A stretch of 64,000 bases of DNA, from contig CAVOHB010000009.1 of NCBI GenBank assembly GCA_963695705.1, forward strand, positions 868,001 through 932,000, written 5' to 3'. Below, piece by piece: positions 16,932-26,883 of the stretch; position 1 is the stretch's first letter, and each line of letters opens with the position of its first letter. Position numbers and translations under genes: made by a program. Source of the stretch: JBKPNJ01 sp963695705 (GTDB taxonomy: Bacteria; Actinomycetota; Actinomycetes; Propionibacteriales; Nocardioidaceae). The notes beneath the pieces are model-generated. The model was not told the origin of the DNA. It searched no databases and saw only the letters and a program-made list of their open reading frames with translations.

Positions 16932-19315
16932 CGAGAGCGGAGCGACCCGCTCCGTCGGCGACATACCGGCTGCAGCTGCACGCAGGGTTCGGGTTCGCCG
17001 CAGCCGAGGAGCTCGTTCCCTACCTGGCCGGTCTCGGGGTCTCTCACCTGTACCTGTCCCCCGTGCTCCAGGCCACTCCCGGGTCGATGCACGGCTATGA
17101 CGTGGTGGACCACCGCCGGGTGTCGGACGATCTGGGCGGGCGCGTCGGCTTGGACCGTCTCGCCGAGACCCTGCACCGGCATGGGCTCGGCGTCCTCCTG
17201 GACGTCGTGCCCAACCACATGGCACTGGTGGCCCCAGAGCATCTCAACGAACCGCTGTGGAACGTTCTCCGTGATGGTGCGGGCTCGCCGTACGCGCGCT
17301 GGTTCGACATCGACTGGGCGGCGCGCGGCGGCCGCATCTGCCTACCGGTCCTGGACGGGGAGCCGGGCGCGGTGCTCGCCCGCGGGGATCTCATCCGCGA
17401 CGAGGTCGCCGGCGAGCCGGTGCTCCGGTATCACGAGCACGTGCTCCCGCTGGCCGACGGTACCGAGAACCTGGACCTTGCCGCGGCCATCTATCGACAG
17501 CACTGGCAGCTGGCGGACTGGCGGGACAAGGCGGACGTGCTCAACTACCGCCGGTTCTTCGAGGTCGACACGTTGATCGCCGTGCGGGTGGAGGATCCGG
17601 AGGTCTTCGCCGCCACGCACGCGGTGCTGCTGGACCTGTTCCACGCCGGCGTGGTCGACGGGTTCCGTATCGACCACCCCGACGGGCTGGCCGACCCCGA
17701 GCTGTACCTGCGTCGGCTGTCCGACGCGACCGACGGCGCCTGGGTCCTGGCCGAGAAGATCCTCGAGGGCGACGAGACGCTGCCTTCCTCGTGGGCGTGC
17801 GCCGGTACGACCGGCTATGACGCGCTCCACCGGGTGCAGGACGCCCTCGTCGACCCCTCCGCGGGGGCCGATCTCGATGCCGTGTGGGTCGGCCTGGGTG
17901 GTGAGCCCGACCTGGACGCGGTTCTGACGGCGGCCAAGCGTCAGGTTGCCGGAACGCTGCTGGCACCGGAGCTGCGGCGGCTCGCGTCGCTGGTCGCCCG
18001 GAGCCTGGATGACCGGGCCGACGCCGCGGACGGCGTGGTCCTCGAGCGAGCCTTGGTCGCGGTCCTCGGGCAGATGCATGTCTACCGGGCGTACCTGCGA
18101 CCCGGGGAACCGGTTCCGCCCGTGTCACGCGACCTGCTGACCAGCGCCGGCGCGCGCGCCGCCGCGGCCGAGCCTGAGCTGGCCGGTCCGATCGCCTCGG
18201 TGATCCGGCTCGCCCTGGACGCGGATCCCGCGTCGGCGCCGGAGTCGGAGTTCGCCATCAGGTTCCAGCAGACGTGCGGACCGGTGATGGCGAAGGGAGT
18301 GGAGGACACTGGGTTCTACCGGTGGCACCGACTGGTTGCACTCAACGAGGTCGGCGGCGACCCCGGTCAGGTGGAGCCCGGCGGACCCGAGCGGCTGCAC
18401 GCGTGGGCGCAGCGGCAGCAACGGGACTGGCCCACCGCCATGTCGACGCTCTCCACGCATGACACCAAGCGCTCCGAGGACGTCCGCGCCCGGTTGCTCG
18501 CGGGTGCCCAGGACGTGCCCGGCTGGCGGCGGGCGGCACAGTCGCTGCTCGACGCGGCGGGCGGCTTCGGCGTGGACGGGCCGACCTGCTACCTGCTCTG
18601 GCAGACCGTGGCCGGCGCCTGGCCGATCGGTGCCGAGCGTCTGGAGCGTTACCTCACCAAGGCATTGCGGGAGGCCAAGGACCGGACGTCACACGTCGAT
18701 CCCGATCTGGACTACGAGCAGCGGGTCCTGCAGCTCGGGCGCTGGGCGCTCGCGGCCGGCCCCGGCCGCGACGTACTCGAGGGCTGGCTGAAGTACATCG
18801 CCGACTTCGACCGGGCCACCACGCTCGCGGCGAAGCTGGTGCAACTGACCCTGCCCGGAGTCCCCGATGTCTACCAGGGGTGTGAGCTGGTGGACCGATC
18901 CCTGGTCGATCCCGACAACCGCCGCCCTGTCGACTTCGAGGAGCGACGGGCCAGACTCACCCGTCTCGACGCGGGCGGCGCGGCCCGCGATCTCGACGAC
19001 GAGAAGCTCCTGGTGACTGCGACCACGCTCCGACTGCGCGCGGCTCGTCCTGCGGTGTTCGGTCGGTCCGGCACGTACGCCCCCTTCGGGGGTGGCGACC
19101 ACGTGCTCGGCTTCGTCCGCGGCGGCGCGGTCCTGACACTCGCGACCCGGGCACCGGTGCGACTGGCGGCCGCCGGGGGGTGGCGGGACCTGTCGGTGAC
19201 CCTCCCGCCCGGTGAATGGACCGACCTGTTCACGGGCCGTAACTACGCCGCGGACCTCGCCGAGTGCTCCAGCCTGTTCGCGACCCTGCCGGTCGCACTG
19301 CTGGAGCGGCGATGA
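16928..19315 (+). CDS. treY: maltooligosyl trehalose synthase
   Basis: Isomerises the reducing-end alpha-1,4 bond of malto-oligosaccharides to alpha,alpha-1,1, yielding maltooligosyl trehalose. 795 residues from GTG 16928. TreY hallmarks: PSATYRLQLHAGFGFAAAEE, GSMHGYDVVDHRRVSDDLGG, VVDGFRIDHPDGLADPELYL (catalytic Asp) and STHDTKRSEDVRAR. Sits between glgX and treZ with 4- and 4-base overlaps. Confidence 0.96.
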   Translation: MTRAERPAPSATYRLQLHAGFGFAAAEELVPYLAGLGVSHLYLSPVLQATPGSMHGYDVVDHRRVSDDLGGRVGLDRLAETLHRHGLGVLLDVVPNHMALVAPEHLNEPLWNVLRDGAGSPYARWFDIDWAARGGRICLPVLDGEPGAVLARGDLIRDEVAGEPVLRYHEHVLPLADGTENLDLAAAIYRQHWQLADWRDKADVLNYRRFFEVDTLIAVRVEDPEVFAATHAVLLDLFHAGVVDGFRIDHPDGLADPELYLRRLSDATDGAWVLAEKILEGDETLPSSWACAGTTGYDALHRVQDALVDPSAGADLDAVWVGLGGEPDLDAVLTAAKRQVAGTLLAPELRRLASLVARSLDDRADAADGVVLERALVAVLGQMHVYRAYLRPGEPVPPVSRDLLTSAGARAAAAEPELAGPIASVIRLALDADPASAPESEFAIRFQQTCGPVMAKGVEDTGFYRWHRLVALNEVGGDPGQVEPGGPERLHAWAQRQQRDWPTAMSTLSTHDTKRSEDVRARLLAGAQDVPGWRRAAQSLLDAAGGFGVDGPTCYLLWQTVAGAWPIGAERLERYLTKALREAKDRTSHVDPDLDYEQRVLQLGRWALAAGPGRDVLEGWLKYIADFDRATTLAAKLVQLTLPGVPDVYQGCELVDRSLVDPDNRRPVDFEERRARLTRLDAGGAARDLDDEKLLVTATTLRLRAARPAVFGRSGTYAPFGGGDHVLGFVRGGAVLTLATRAPVRLAAAGGWRDLSVTLPPGEWTDLFTGRNYAADLAECSSLFATLPVALLERR

Positions 19316-21090
19316 CACGCACATTCGCGGTCTGGGCGCCGCGGGCCGCGGAGTCTGTCCGGCTGGAGCTCGAGCACGCCGGTCAGGAGATGGATCGGGC
19401 GGCGGACGGCTGGTGGACGACGCAGGCCGAGGCCGTGCCCGGGGACACCTACCAGTTCCGGATCGACGGGGGCGAGCCGCTGACGGACCCTCGGGCGCGC
19501 CGGCTGCCGGAGGGACCGCACGGACCCGCCATGGTCCACGACCCGGCCGGCTTCGCCTGGACGGACGACGCCTGGCGCGGCGTCGCGCTGCCCGGGTCGG
19601 TCATCTACGAGCTGCACGTCGGGACGTTCACCGAACGGGGTGACCTCGATGGCGCGATCGAGCGGCTGGACCACCTCGTCGCCCTCGGCGTCGACCTGGT
19701 CGAGCTGTTGCCGCTCGCCAGCTTCCCGGGCCATCACAACTGGGGGTACGACGGCGTCGGCCTGTTCGCGGTCCAGGAGTCCTACGGCGGGCCCGACGCG
19801 ATGATGCGTTTCGTGGACGCGTGTCACCGCCGCGGGCTGGGCGTCTGCCTCGACGTCGTCTACAACCACGCCGGCTGGGGCAGCCGGCTGTGGGAGTTCG
19901 GGCCGTACTTCGCGAAGGAGGGCACCGCGTGGGGCTCGGCGCTCAACCTGGACGGTCCGGACAGCGACGAGGTACGGCGTTTCGTCCTCGACAACGCGGC
20001 GATGTGGCTTCGCGACTTCCACGTGGACGCGCTCCGTCTCGATGCCGTGCATGCCCTGCGTGACAACCGGGCGACGACGCTGCTGGAAGTGCTGTCGGCG
20101 CAGACGGAGGCTCTCGCCGCACGCGTGGGCAGGCCGCTGTGCCTGATCGCGGAGTCCGACCGCAACGACCCGCGCACTGTCACGCCGCGGGCGGCCGGGG
20201 GCACCGGGCTGGACGCCCAGTGGGCCGACGATGTGCACCACGCCCTGCATGTGCTCCTCACCGGTGAGGTCACCGGCTACTACGCGGACTTCGCCGCGGC
20301 CGGAACCCTGGAGAAGGTCCTCACCAGGGTGTTCCTGCACGACGGGACCTGGTCGAGCTTCCGCCGTCGGCACCATGGCCGGCCGGTCGACCGACGAACC
20401 ACCGCCGGATGGCGGTTCGTGGTATCGCTGCAGACCCATGACCAGGTCGGCAACCGTGCTCAGGGCGATCGGCTGTCAGCCCGGCTGGATCCGGGGCTGC
20501 TGGCCTGCGGGGCTGCGTTGCTCCTCACCTCGGCCTACACCCCGATGCTCTTCATGGGTGAGGAATGGGGGGCGACGACGCCCTGGCAGTTCTTCACCGA
20601 CCACACCGACGCGGAGATCGCCACGCAGATCACCGCCGGGCGCTACCAGGAGTTCGCCGATCACGGATGGGGCAGCGCCGACGTGCCCGCTCCGCAGGAC
20701 CTGCAGACCTTCCTCCGGTCGCACCTGGACTGGGAGGAGGCGGCGGAGCAGCAACACCTTCGACTGCTGCACTGGTACCAGGCGCTGACGGCGCTGCGCC
20801 GCGAGCGGGCGGATCTTCGCGACCCCCGACTCGAACTCGTTGCCGTGACCCACGACCGGGAGCGAGGTCTGGTGGTGGTCGAACGCGGCGAGCACCGGGT
20901 GCTGGTGAATCTGTCCGACCAGGTTGCCGAGATCCCGTTCAGCGGCATCACCCGGCCGGAGCTGTTGCTCGCCTGGGACCGCGCCACTGCCATCCGCGGC
21001 GATCGGGCGGTCCGCTTGCCCGCTCGAGCGGCGGGCATCGTCGGGCCGAGCAGCCGGCATTGCCCACCGGCCCAGCCACCTCTACCGTGA
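19312..21090 (+). CDS. treZ: malto-oligosyltrehalose trehalohydrolase
   Basis: Releases trehalose from the product of TreY. ATG 19312 overlaps the treY stop, giving 592 residues beginning MTRTFAVWAPRAAESVRLEL. An N-terminal E-set domain (1-90) precedes a GH13 barrel with VIYELHVGTFTERGDLDGAI, NHAGWGSRLWEFGPYF, FHVDALRLDAVHAL (catalytic Asp), LIAESDRNDPR (acid) and LQTHDQVGNRAQGDR. Last gene of the trehalose operon. The following 212 bp up to the converging RNA methyltransferase show no gene or clear terminator. Confidence 0.96.
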   Translation: MTRTFAVWAPRAAESVRLELEHAGQEMDRAADGWWTTQAEAVPGDTYQFRIDGGEPLTDPRARRLPEGPHGPAMVHDPAGFAWTDDAWRGVALPGSVIYELHVGTFTERGDLDGAIERLDHLVALGVDLVELLPLASFPGHHNWGYDGVGLFAVQESYGGPDAMMRFVDACHRRGLGVCLDVVYNHAGWGSRLWEFGPYFAKEGTAWGSALNLDGPDSDEVRRFVLDNAAMWLRDFHVDALRLDAVHALRDNRATTLLEVLSAQTEALAARVGRPLCLIAESDRNDPRTVTPRAAGGTGLDAQWADDVHHALHVLLTGEVTGYYADFAAAGTLEKVLTRVFLHDGTWSSFRRRHHGRPVDRRTTAGWRFVVSLQTHDQVGNRAQGDRLSARLDPGLLACGAALLLTSAYTPMLFMGEEWGATTPWQFFTDHTDAEIATQITAGRYQEFADHGWGSADVPAPQDLQTFLRSHLDWEEAAEQQHLRLLHWYQALTALRRERADLRDPRLELVAVTHDRERGLVVVERGEHRVLVNLSDQVAEIPFSGITRPELLLAWDRATAIRGDRAVRLPARAAGIVGPSSRHCPPAQPPLP

Positions 21091-21302
21091 AAGCCGGCGG
21101 ACTTACACGCTAAGCGCACCGCCTGGCCGGGCGCCGCGGGTCGGCAGACCGTGGCAGGACCCCGGGCCACCGTCGACGCGTTCGTCCAGGTGTGGACCAC
21201 CGCCCGGCGTCGCCCGCCGGCACCGGTGGCTGGAACCGGGGATCCTCGACCTGGCCTGCCGCGGTGCCCGGGCGACGCGGTGCCTTCCGGGCTGCAGCTC
21301 AG

Positions 21303-22550
21303 TCAGCCCGGCTCGAGCAGCGCCACGCACTCCACGTGATGTGTCATGGGGAACATCGCGAAGGCGCGCAGCGACGATAGGACATATCCCCGGGTGACGA
21401 AGGTCGCGACATCCCTGGCCAGTGCGGCAGGATCGCAGGCGACGTAGCCGATCGACCGCGGTGACATGTCGGCGATGGCTTCGACCACCCGGCGGCGCGC
21501 GCCGGTGCGCGGCGGGTCCAGAACCACCACATCGACCGGCTCGCCGGTGAGGACGCGCTCGACGCGTCCCTGCACGATCTGCACGTTCGGCACCGAGTGC
21601 AGGTTACGCCGGGCATCGGCGCTCGCGCGCCGATCCGACTCCACGGTCGTCACCTGCCCGGTGGTGCCGACCGCCTCAGCGAGCGCACCGGCGAAGAGCC
21701 CGACCCCGCCGTACAGGTCGAGGACCCGTTCTCCGGGGCGTGGCCTGACCGCGCCGAGCACCGCCCGGGTCAGCGTCTCGGCGGCGCCCGGATGGACCTG
21801 CCAGAAGCCGTTCCCGGCGACCCGCCAGGTCCGGCCGGCGGCGCGCTCTTCGACGTACGTGCGGCCCCTGACCCGGGCACCGTCGGATCGGAGCACGGAG
21901 ACGCCGGGCATGGCGGGCAGCCGGCCGGCATCCCTGACGCCCGGCTCGACCACGACGAGCTGCTCACCCGTTCCGGACACCACCGCTTCGACCGAGGTCA
22001 CCCCCGGCCACTGATGGTCGGTCACGGGGGGCAGACCCGGATGCCCGATCAGGCAGCGGTCGACCCGCTCGACGGCGTGGGAGCGGTGCCGGCGCAACCC
22101 GCACGCGCCGTCGTCGTCGACAACGAACCGGACGCGGGTCCGCCAGCCGAGTCCCTCCTCGTCGCCGGGCACCGGTTCCACGACGACGGGCCGGTCGAGT
22201 CCCGCCAGGCGGAGAAGCTGCTCACGCACGACCGCGGCTAGCATGCTGCGTTGCGCAGCCAGGGCAACATGCTGGTAGTCACACCCGCCGCAACGACCAG
22301 GACCGGCGTACGGGCAGGGAGCGGCCACCCTGTCGGGGGAGGCCGCAAGGATCTCGACAGCGTCGGCACGCAGATACCGGTCCCGGTCGTCTCCCTCGGT
22401 GACCACCGCGCGCACCCGCTCGCCGGGGATGGCGTGGCGGACGAAGACCACGCGCCCGTCGAGCCGGGACACACAGTGCCCGCCGTGCGCGACCGGGCCG
22501 ACCTCCAGCTCGACCACCTGCCCGATCGGGCTCGTGGTCCCGGTGCTCAT
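21303..22550 (-). CDS. TRAM-domain 23S rRNA/tRNA (uracil-5-)-methyltransferase, TrmA/RumA family
   Basis: 415 residues. An N-terminal TRAM domain (about 8-65) precedes a cysteine cluster CPYAGPGRCGGCDYQHVALA that binds a 4Fe-4S in RlmD-type enzymes. The SAM motif is VLDLYGGVGLFAGALAEAVG, then VVVLDPPRTGARRRVVEA and the catalytic cysteine in GYVACDPAALARDVATF. Methylates uridine C5 in rRNA or tRNA; the exact target base is not deducible. Start overlaps the permease stop (ATGA); the same pair is adjacent in M. tuberculosis (Rv2689c-Rv2690c). Confidence 0.93.
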   Translation of the reverse strand: MSTGTTSPIGQVVELEVGPVAHGGHCVSRLDGRVVFVRHAIPGERVRAVVTEGDDRDRYLRADAVEILAASPDRVAAPCPYAGPGRCGGCDYQHVALAAQRSMLAAVVREQLLRLAGLDRPVVVEPVPGDEEGLGWRTRVRFVVDDDGACGLRRHRSHAVERVDRCLIGHPGLPPVTDHQWPGVTSVEAVVSGTGEQLVVVEPGVRDAGRLPAMPGVSVLRSDGARVRGRTYVEERAAGRTWRVAGNGFWQVHPGAAETLTRAVLGAVRPRPGERVLDLYGGVGLFAGALAEAVGTTGQVTTVESDRRASADARRNLHSVPNVQIVQGRVERVLTGEPVDVVVLDPPRTGARRRVVEAIADMSPRSIGYVACDPAALARDVATFVTRGYVLSSLRAFAMFPMTHHVECVALLEPG

Positions 22551-24715
22551 CCCCCGTCTTTCCGCTCGGAGTCCGCCGGCCCTCCGCCCGTGGGTGCTGG
22601 AGGCTCGAGGTCGGCCCGGTGGCCGGACGGTTCGCCGACTCCGGGCGGCTCAGAGCTCCGCTGCGGCTGGGCGCCATCGGGCGTGGGTCCACGGTCCCGG
22701 CTGACCGGAGCGATGCCTCGCCGGATCTCCCCGGGGGCCGGGCGCTGCCGGTCCGCCCGTACCGACGCCGCGGCCGACGACGGCAGCTGGTAGGGCACGC
22801 TGGTCACCATCACACCGGGCGTGAAGAGCAGCCTCGCCTTGAGTCGCATCGCGGTCTGGTTGTGCAGGATCTGCTCCCACCAGTGACCGACGACATACTC
22901 CGGAATGTAGACCGCGACGACGTCGCGCGGGCTCTCGCGTCGGATCCCCCGGACGTAGTCGACGATCGGTCGCAGAATCTCCCGGTACGGAGACGCCAGC
23001 ACCTTCAGCGGCACCTTGATCGAGTGCTGCTCCCAGTCGTGCATGAGCTGTGCCGTCTTCTCGGGCTCGACGTCGACCGTCACTGCCTCCAGGATGCTCG
23101 GACGCGACGCCCTGGCGTACTGAACCGCGCGCATCGCGGGCTTGTGCAGCTTCGACACCAGGACGATGGCATGCGTGCGCGACGGCAGCATGTGCTCCTC
23201 CTCGCCGACTGTGAGCTGCACGGCGACGTGCTGGTAGTGACGCTGGATCGACTTCATCAGGAAGAACAGCACGATCATCGCCAGGATCGCGATGTAGGCA
23301 CCGTGCACGAACTTGGTGAGCAGCACGATGACGAGCACCGTGCCGGTGACACTGAGACCCACGCCGTTGATCACCCGGCTGCGCATCATCCGGCGACGGG
23401 CCCTCGGGTCGTCCTCGGTGCGCAGGAGCCGGGTCCAGTGTCTGACCATGCCGGTCTGGCTGATGGTGAACGAGACGAAGACGCCCACGATGTAGAGCTG
23501 GATCAGCCTGGTGACTTCAGCGTTGAACGTCACGATCAGCAGGATCGCGAACGCCGCCAGCAGCACGATCCCGTTGGAGAACGCCAGTCGGTCGCCGCGG
23601 GTGTCGAGCTGACGGGGCAGGTAGCCGTCCCGGGCCAGGATCGACCCCAGCACGGGGAAGCCGTTGAAGGCGGTGTTCGCGGCCAGCACCAGGATGACGC
23701 CGGTGGCCGCGGTCACCAGGTAGAAGCCGGGGCTGAAACCGCTGAACACGGATCGAGCGATCTGGCCGATGATCGGATCCTGGTGGAACGCCTCGGACAC
23801 GACCGTGCCGTCGGGACTGATCAGCTGGGCGCCGTTGTCGGTGTCGGCGAGTCGCACCGAGATGATGTTTCCCAGGGCGAGGATCGACAACGCCATCGTG
23901 ATGGCGATCCCACCGAGCAACGCCAGTGTCGTCGCCGCGTTGCGACCCTTGGGCTTGCGGAAGGCCGGAACCCCGTTGCTGATCGCCTCGACGCCGGTGA
24001 GCGCCGCCGAGCCCGAGGCGAACGCCCGCAGCACCAGGAACACCATCGCCAGCCCGCCGATGCCGGAGGCGTACTGACTGGCCGGTTGCACCGAGTATGC
24101 CGCCAACTCGGAGTCGGGCAGGTCACCGAAGATCAGCCGGAGGAAACCCCAGGCCGACATCCCCAGGATCGAGAACATGAAGATGTAGGTGGGGACGGCG
24201 AACGCCGTTCCCGACTCGCGGACCCCCCGCAGGTTCATGGTCATCAGGAACACGGTCGCCAGCACGGCCACCGGCGTCTGGTGCCCCTCGAGCGGGTCGA
24301 TCGCCGTCGCGGCGTACTGCGCGGCCGACGAGATCGACACCGCGACGGTGAGGACGTAGTCGACGAGGAGTGCGCTGGCCACGGTCAGCCCGGCGTTCCG
24401 GCTGATGTTGGTGTTGGCGACCTCGTAGTCCCCTCCACCCGACTGGTAGGCCTGGACGTTCTGCCGGTACGACGCGACAACGGTCAGCATCACCAGCGCG
24501 ACGACGATGCCGATCTTCCAGCTGACTGAATACAGCGCCAGGCCCGCCAGCGACAGGGTCAGGAAGATCTCATCGGGGGCGTAGGCGACCGACGACAACG
24601 CGTCGGAGGCGAACACCGGAAGGGCGATCCGCTTGGACAGAAGCGTCTCGCTGAGCCGGTCGCTGCGCAGCTTCCGGCCCAGCAGAATGCGCTTCCCGAT
24701 GTCGCCTCTGCCCAC
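22547..24715 (-). CDS. APC-superfamily permease (amino acid/K+-type transporter)
   Basis: 722 residues, GTG start. Twelve or so membrane helices from about residue 35 to 490 are followed by a cytosolic domain of about 200 residues and a Pro-rich tail. Motifs: LPVFASDALSSVAYAPDEIF, QSGGGDYEVANTNISRNAGL and SGSAALTGVEAISNGVPAFR. Orthologues stand beside ceoB/ceoC in many actinobacteria, suggesting a link to K+ or osmotic homeostasis. Divergent from the Trk genes with 143 bp between starts. Confidence 0.92.
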   Translation of the reverse strand: MGRGDIGKRILLGRKLRSDRLSETLLSKRIALPVFASDALSSVAYAPDEIFLTLSLAGLALYSVSWKIGIVVALVMLTVVASYRQNVQAYQSGGGDYEVANTNISRNAGLTVASALLVDYVLTVAVSISSAAQYAATAIDPLEGHQTPVAVLATVFLMTMNLRGVRESGTAFAVPTYIFMFSILGMSAWGFLRLIFGDLPDSELAAYSVQPASQYASGIGGLAMVFLVLRAFASGSAALTGVEAISNGVPAFRKPKGRNAATTLALLGGIAITMALSILALGNIISVRLADTDNGAQLISPDGTVVSEAFHQDPIIGQIARSVFSGFSPGFYLVTAATGVILVLAANTAFNGFPVLGSILARDGYLPRQLDTRGDRLAFSNGIVLLAAFAILLIVTFNAEVTRLIQLYIVGVFVSFTISQTGMVRHWTRLLRTEDDPRARRRMMRSRVINGVGLSVTGTVLVIVLLTKFVHGAYIAILAMIVLFFLMKSIQRHYQHVAVQLTVGEEEHMLPSRTHAIVLVSKLHKPAMRAVQYARASRPSILEAVTVDVEPEKTAQLMHDWEQHSIKVPLKVLASPYREILRPIVDYVRGIRRESPRDVVAVYIPEYVVGHWWEQILHNQTAMRLKARLLFTPGVMVTSVPYQLPSSAAASVRADRQRPAPGEIRRGIAPVSRDRGPTPDGAQPQRSSEPPGVGEPSGHRADLEPPAPTGGGPADSERKDGG

Positions 24716-24858
24716 GGCCAGGATGCTAGACCACCTGTCAGGGCTGCGATGCGTGCGCTGGTCACCCTCGGTGTAGCGTCGTCGCCGGAGTGCTTTGCGC
24801 TGGAGACCGTTTCCGGGCGGTTCCGCCCGACCCAGCCGACGAGCGGGAATTGGGTGTC

Positions 24859-25521
24859 GTGCACATCGTCATCATGGGATGTGGCCGCGTCGGGTCGACG
24901 CTCGCGCGCCAGCTCGAGAAGCGCGACCACTCCGTCGCCGTGATCGACTCGAACCAGGATGCGTTCCGGCGGCTGGGCCCGTCGTTCGCGGGCACCAAGA
25001 TCTCCGGGTACGGGTTCGACCGCGAGGTCCTGCTCGCCGCCGGCATCGAGCAGGCCGACGCGTTCGCGGCTGTCTCCAGCGGCGACAACTCCAACATCAT
25101 CTCGGCGCGGGTTGCCCGGGAGTCGTTCTCCGTGCACAACGTGGTCGCGCGCATCTACGACCCCGGTCGGGCGGAGGTCTACGAGCGGCTGGGGATCCCC
25201 ACGGTGGCTACGGTCCGGTGGACAGCCGACCAGGTGCTCCGAAAGCTGCTGCCCGAGGGAGCGGAACCGGAGTGGCGGGATCCGTCGGGCAGCGTGCAGC
25301 TCGCCAACCTCGCGGCGCCGGTGCCGTGGATCGGCCGGGACATCGTGGAGTTCCAGGCGGCCACGGGAGGACGGATCGCCTGCATCACCCGCGGCGGCCG
25401 CGGCATCCTGCCCACCCGCGAGACACTGCTGCAGGAGGGTGACATCCTGCATGTGATCATCGTGGAGGCCGACGCGGCGAAGGTGTTGGCCGCGATCCAG
25501 TCCCGACCTGAGGAACGCTGA
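24859..25521 (+). CDS. ceoB: TrkA-type K+ channel/transport regulatory subunit, first copy
   Basis: 220 residues from GTG 24859, chosen because MHIVIMGCGRVGSTLARQLE is the canonical RCK_N start (Rossmann GxGxxG). Continues VIDSNQDAFRRL and an RCK_C domain from about residue 140 ending HVIIVEADAAKVL. Binds NAD(H)/ATP and gates a Trk potassium transporter. Its TGA overlaps the next ATG, as in the ceoB-ceoC pair of M. tuberculosis. Confidence 0.94.
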   Translation: MHIVIMGCGRVGSTLARQLEKRDHSVAVIDSNQDAFRRLGPSFAGTKISGYGFDREVLLAAGIEQADAFAAVSSGDNSNIISARVARESFSVHNVVARIYDPGRAEVYERLGIPTVATVRWTADQVLRKLLPEGAEPEWRDPSGSVQLANLAAPVPWIGRDIVEFQAATGGRIACITRGGRGILPTRETLLQEGDILHVIIVEADAAKVLAAIQSRPEER

Positions 25522-26195
25522 TGCGCGTCGCCATCGCAGGAGCCGGTGCCGTCGGCCGCTCGGTTGCGGCCGAGCTCGTCGACAACGGCCATGAGGTGCT
25601 CCTCATCGACAAGGATCCCCGGGCGATCAAGACGAAGGCGGTTCCGCAGGCCGAGTGGCTGCTGGCCGACGCGTGCGAGCTGGCATCGCTCGGTGAGGCA
25701 GCGCTCGATCGCTGCGAGGTCGCCATCGCGTCCACCGGAGACGACAAGGCCAACCTCGTCATCTCGCTGCTGGCCAAGACCGAGTTCGGCGTGCCACGCA
25801 CCGTGGCCCGGGTCAACCACCCCAGCAACGAGTGGCTGTTCAACGAGGGCTGGGGTGTCGACGTGTCCGTGTCGACTCCCCGGATCATGTCAGCACTGGT
25901 CGAGGAGGCGGTGACCGTCGGCGACCTGGTGCGGCTGTTCACGTTCAACCAGAGCGACGCGAACCTCGTCGAGCTCACGCTGCCTGACGACTCCCCGTTC
26001 GTCGGCTGCCGGGTCGGCGACGTCCAGTGGCCGTCCGACACCTCGCTGGTCACGATCCTGCGCGAGGGACGCGTACTGACACCCGACGCCGACGACCCGC
26101 TGGAGGCGGGCGACGAGCTGCTGTTCGTGGCCGCCGAGGACCAGGAGGGCGAGCTGGAGAGCCTGCTCGCGCCGGTGGAGCACAACCCGGCTTAG
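25521..26195 (+). CDS. ceoC: TrkA-type K+ regulatory subunit, second copy
   Basis: 224 residues: RCK_N start MRVAIAGAGAVGRSVAAELV, VLLIDKDPRAIK, then ASTGDDKANLVISLLAKTEF and an RCK_C domain (about 140-215) with FVGCRVGDVQWPSDTSLVTI. Overlaps ceoB by one base. The two subunits probably form a hetero-octameric gating ring. No TrkH/TrkG membrane subunit lies in the window. Confidence 0.94.
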   Translation: MRVAIAGAGAVGRSVAAELVDNGHEVLLIDKDPRAIKTKAVPQAEWLLADACELASLGEAALDRCEVAIASTGDDKANLVISLLAKTEFGVPRTVARVNHPSNEWLFNEGWGVDVSVSTPRIMSALVEEAVTVGDLVRLFTFNQSDANLVELTLPDDSPFVGCRVGDVQWPSDTSLVTILREGRVLTPDADDPLEAGDELLFVAAEDQEGELESLLAPVEHNPA

Positions 26196-26214
26196 CCACA
26201 GCGGATCGGCGGCG

Positions 26215-26883
26215 TCAGGCGGTCTGCAGCCGGCCGTCGGACGCCAGGGGGGTGTGGTTACGCGACAGCAGCCAGACCATCGCGGCGAGGGCGGCGAGCT
26301 GCAGCGGCCACCCCAGCGCGAGCTTGGCGACGCCGAGCCAGCCTGCCTGGTCGGCCAGCCACAGCGGGTAGTAGACCGCGACCCGCAGTGCGCAGGGGAT
26401 GGCGAGGATCCAGGTGAGTCGTCCGCACAGCTTCACGATCCGGGGATCGTCGTGCCACCCGGTCGGGTCGCCGGTCACTCCCCCGATCATGAAGCCGACC
26501 ACGGGCCAGCGAACCAGGGCCGAGCCGGCCATCAGGACGAAATAGACCGAGTTGTAGATCAGCGACGGAATGATGATGTCGGCGGCGTTGCCGGACCGCA
26601 GCGCAAAGACGGCGGCGATCGAGATCCCCACGATCGCGTTGACGACGTACTGGACCGGCTGGCGTTGCAGAATTCGGACCAGCAGGAGCGCCACGGCCAT
26701 GCCCACACCGATGATCAGCGACAGTCTGAGGTCGTGGCTGAGGATCCAGCTGATGGTGAAGCCGAGGGTCGGAACAGCGCCCTCGACCATGCCCCGTCGG
26801 CCACCGAGGGCGTCCCCGAGCCGCTTGCGTACCAGCGCCTCGACCGTGCCCTCGGTCACCGGCGTCGCAGCCGGTGTGCTCAC
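26215..26883 (-). CDS. DUF3159 membrane protein
   Basis: 222 residues, GTG start. After a short polar head (VRKRLGDALGGRRGMVEGAV) come about five or six helices, with GFTISWILSHDLRLSLIIGV and GDPTGWHDDPRIVKLCGRLT, characteristic of DUF3159 (orthologue position Rv2693c). Function unknown. Overlaps the OB-fold gene by four bases. Confidence 0.9.
   Translation of the reverse strand: MSTPAATPVTEGTVEALVRKRLGDALGGRRGMVEGAVPTLGFTISWILSHDLRLSLIIGVGMAVALLLVRILQRQPVQYVVNAIVGISIAAVFALRSGNAADIIIPSLIYNSVYFVLMAGSALVRWPVVGFMIGGVTGDPTGWHDDPRIVKLCGRLTWILAIPCALRVAVYYPLWLADQAGWLGVAKLALGWPLQLAALAAMVWLLSRNHTPLASDGRLQTA

Noticed and set aside
14550..17225. 891-codon minus-strand open frame ending in MDSR repeats
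   Set aside because: Antisense to glgX/treY; the MDSR units are just a translation of the 12-bp intergenic repeat.
22619..24529. 636-codon plus-strand open frame
   Set aside because: Antisense to the APC permease; low-complexity His/Asp/Arg composition typical of shadow frames.
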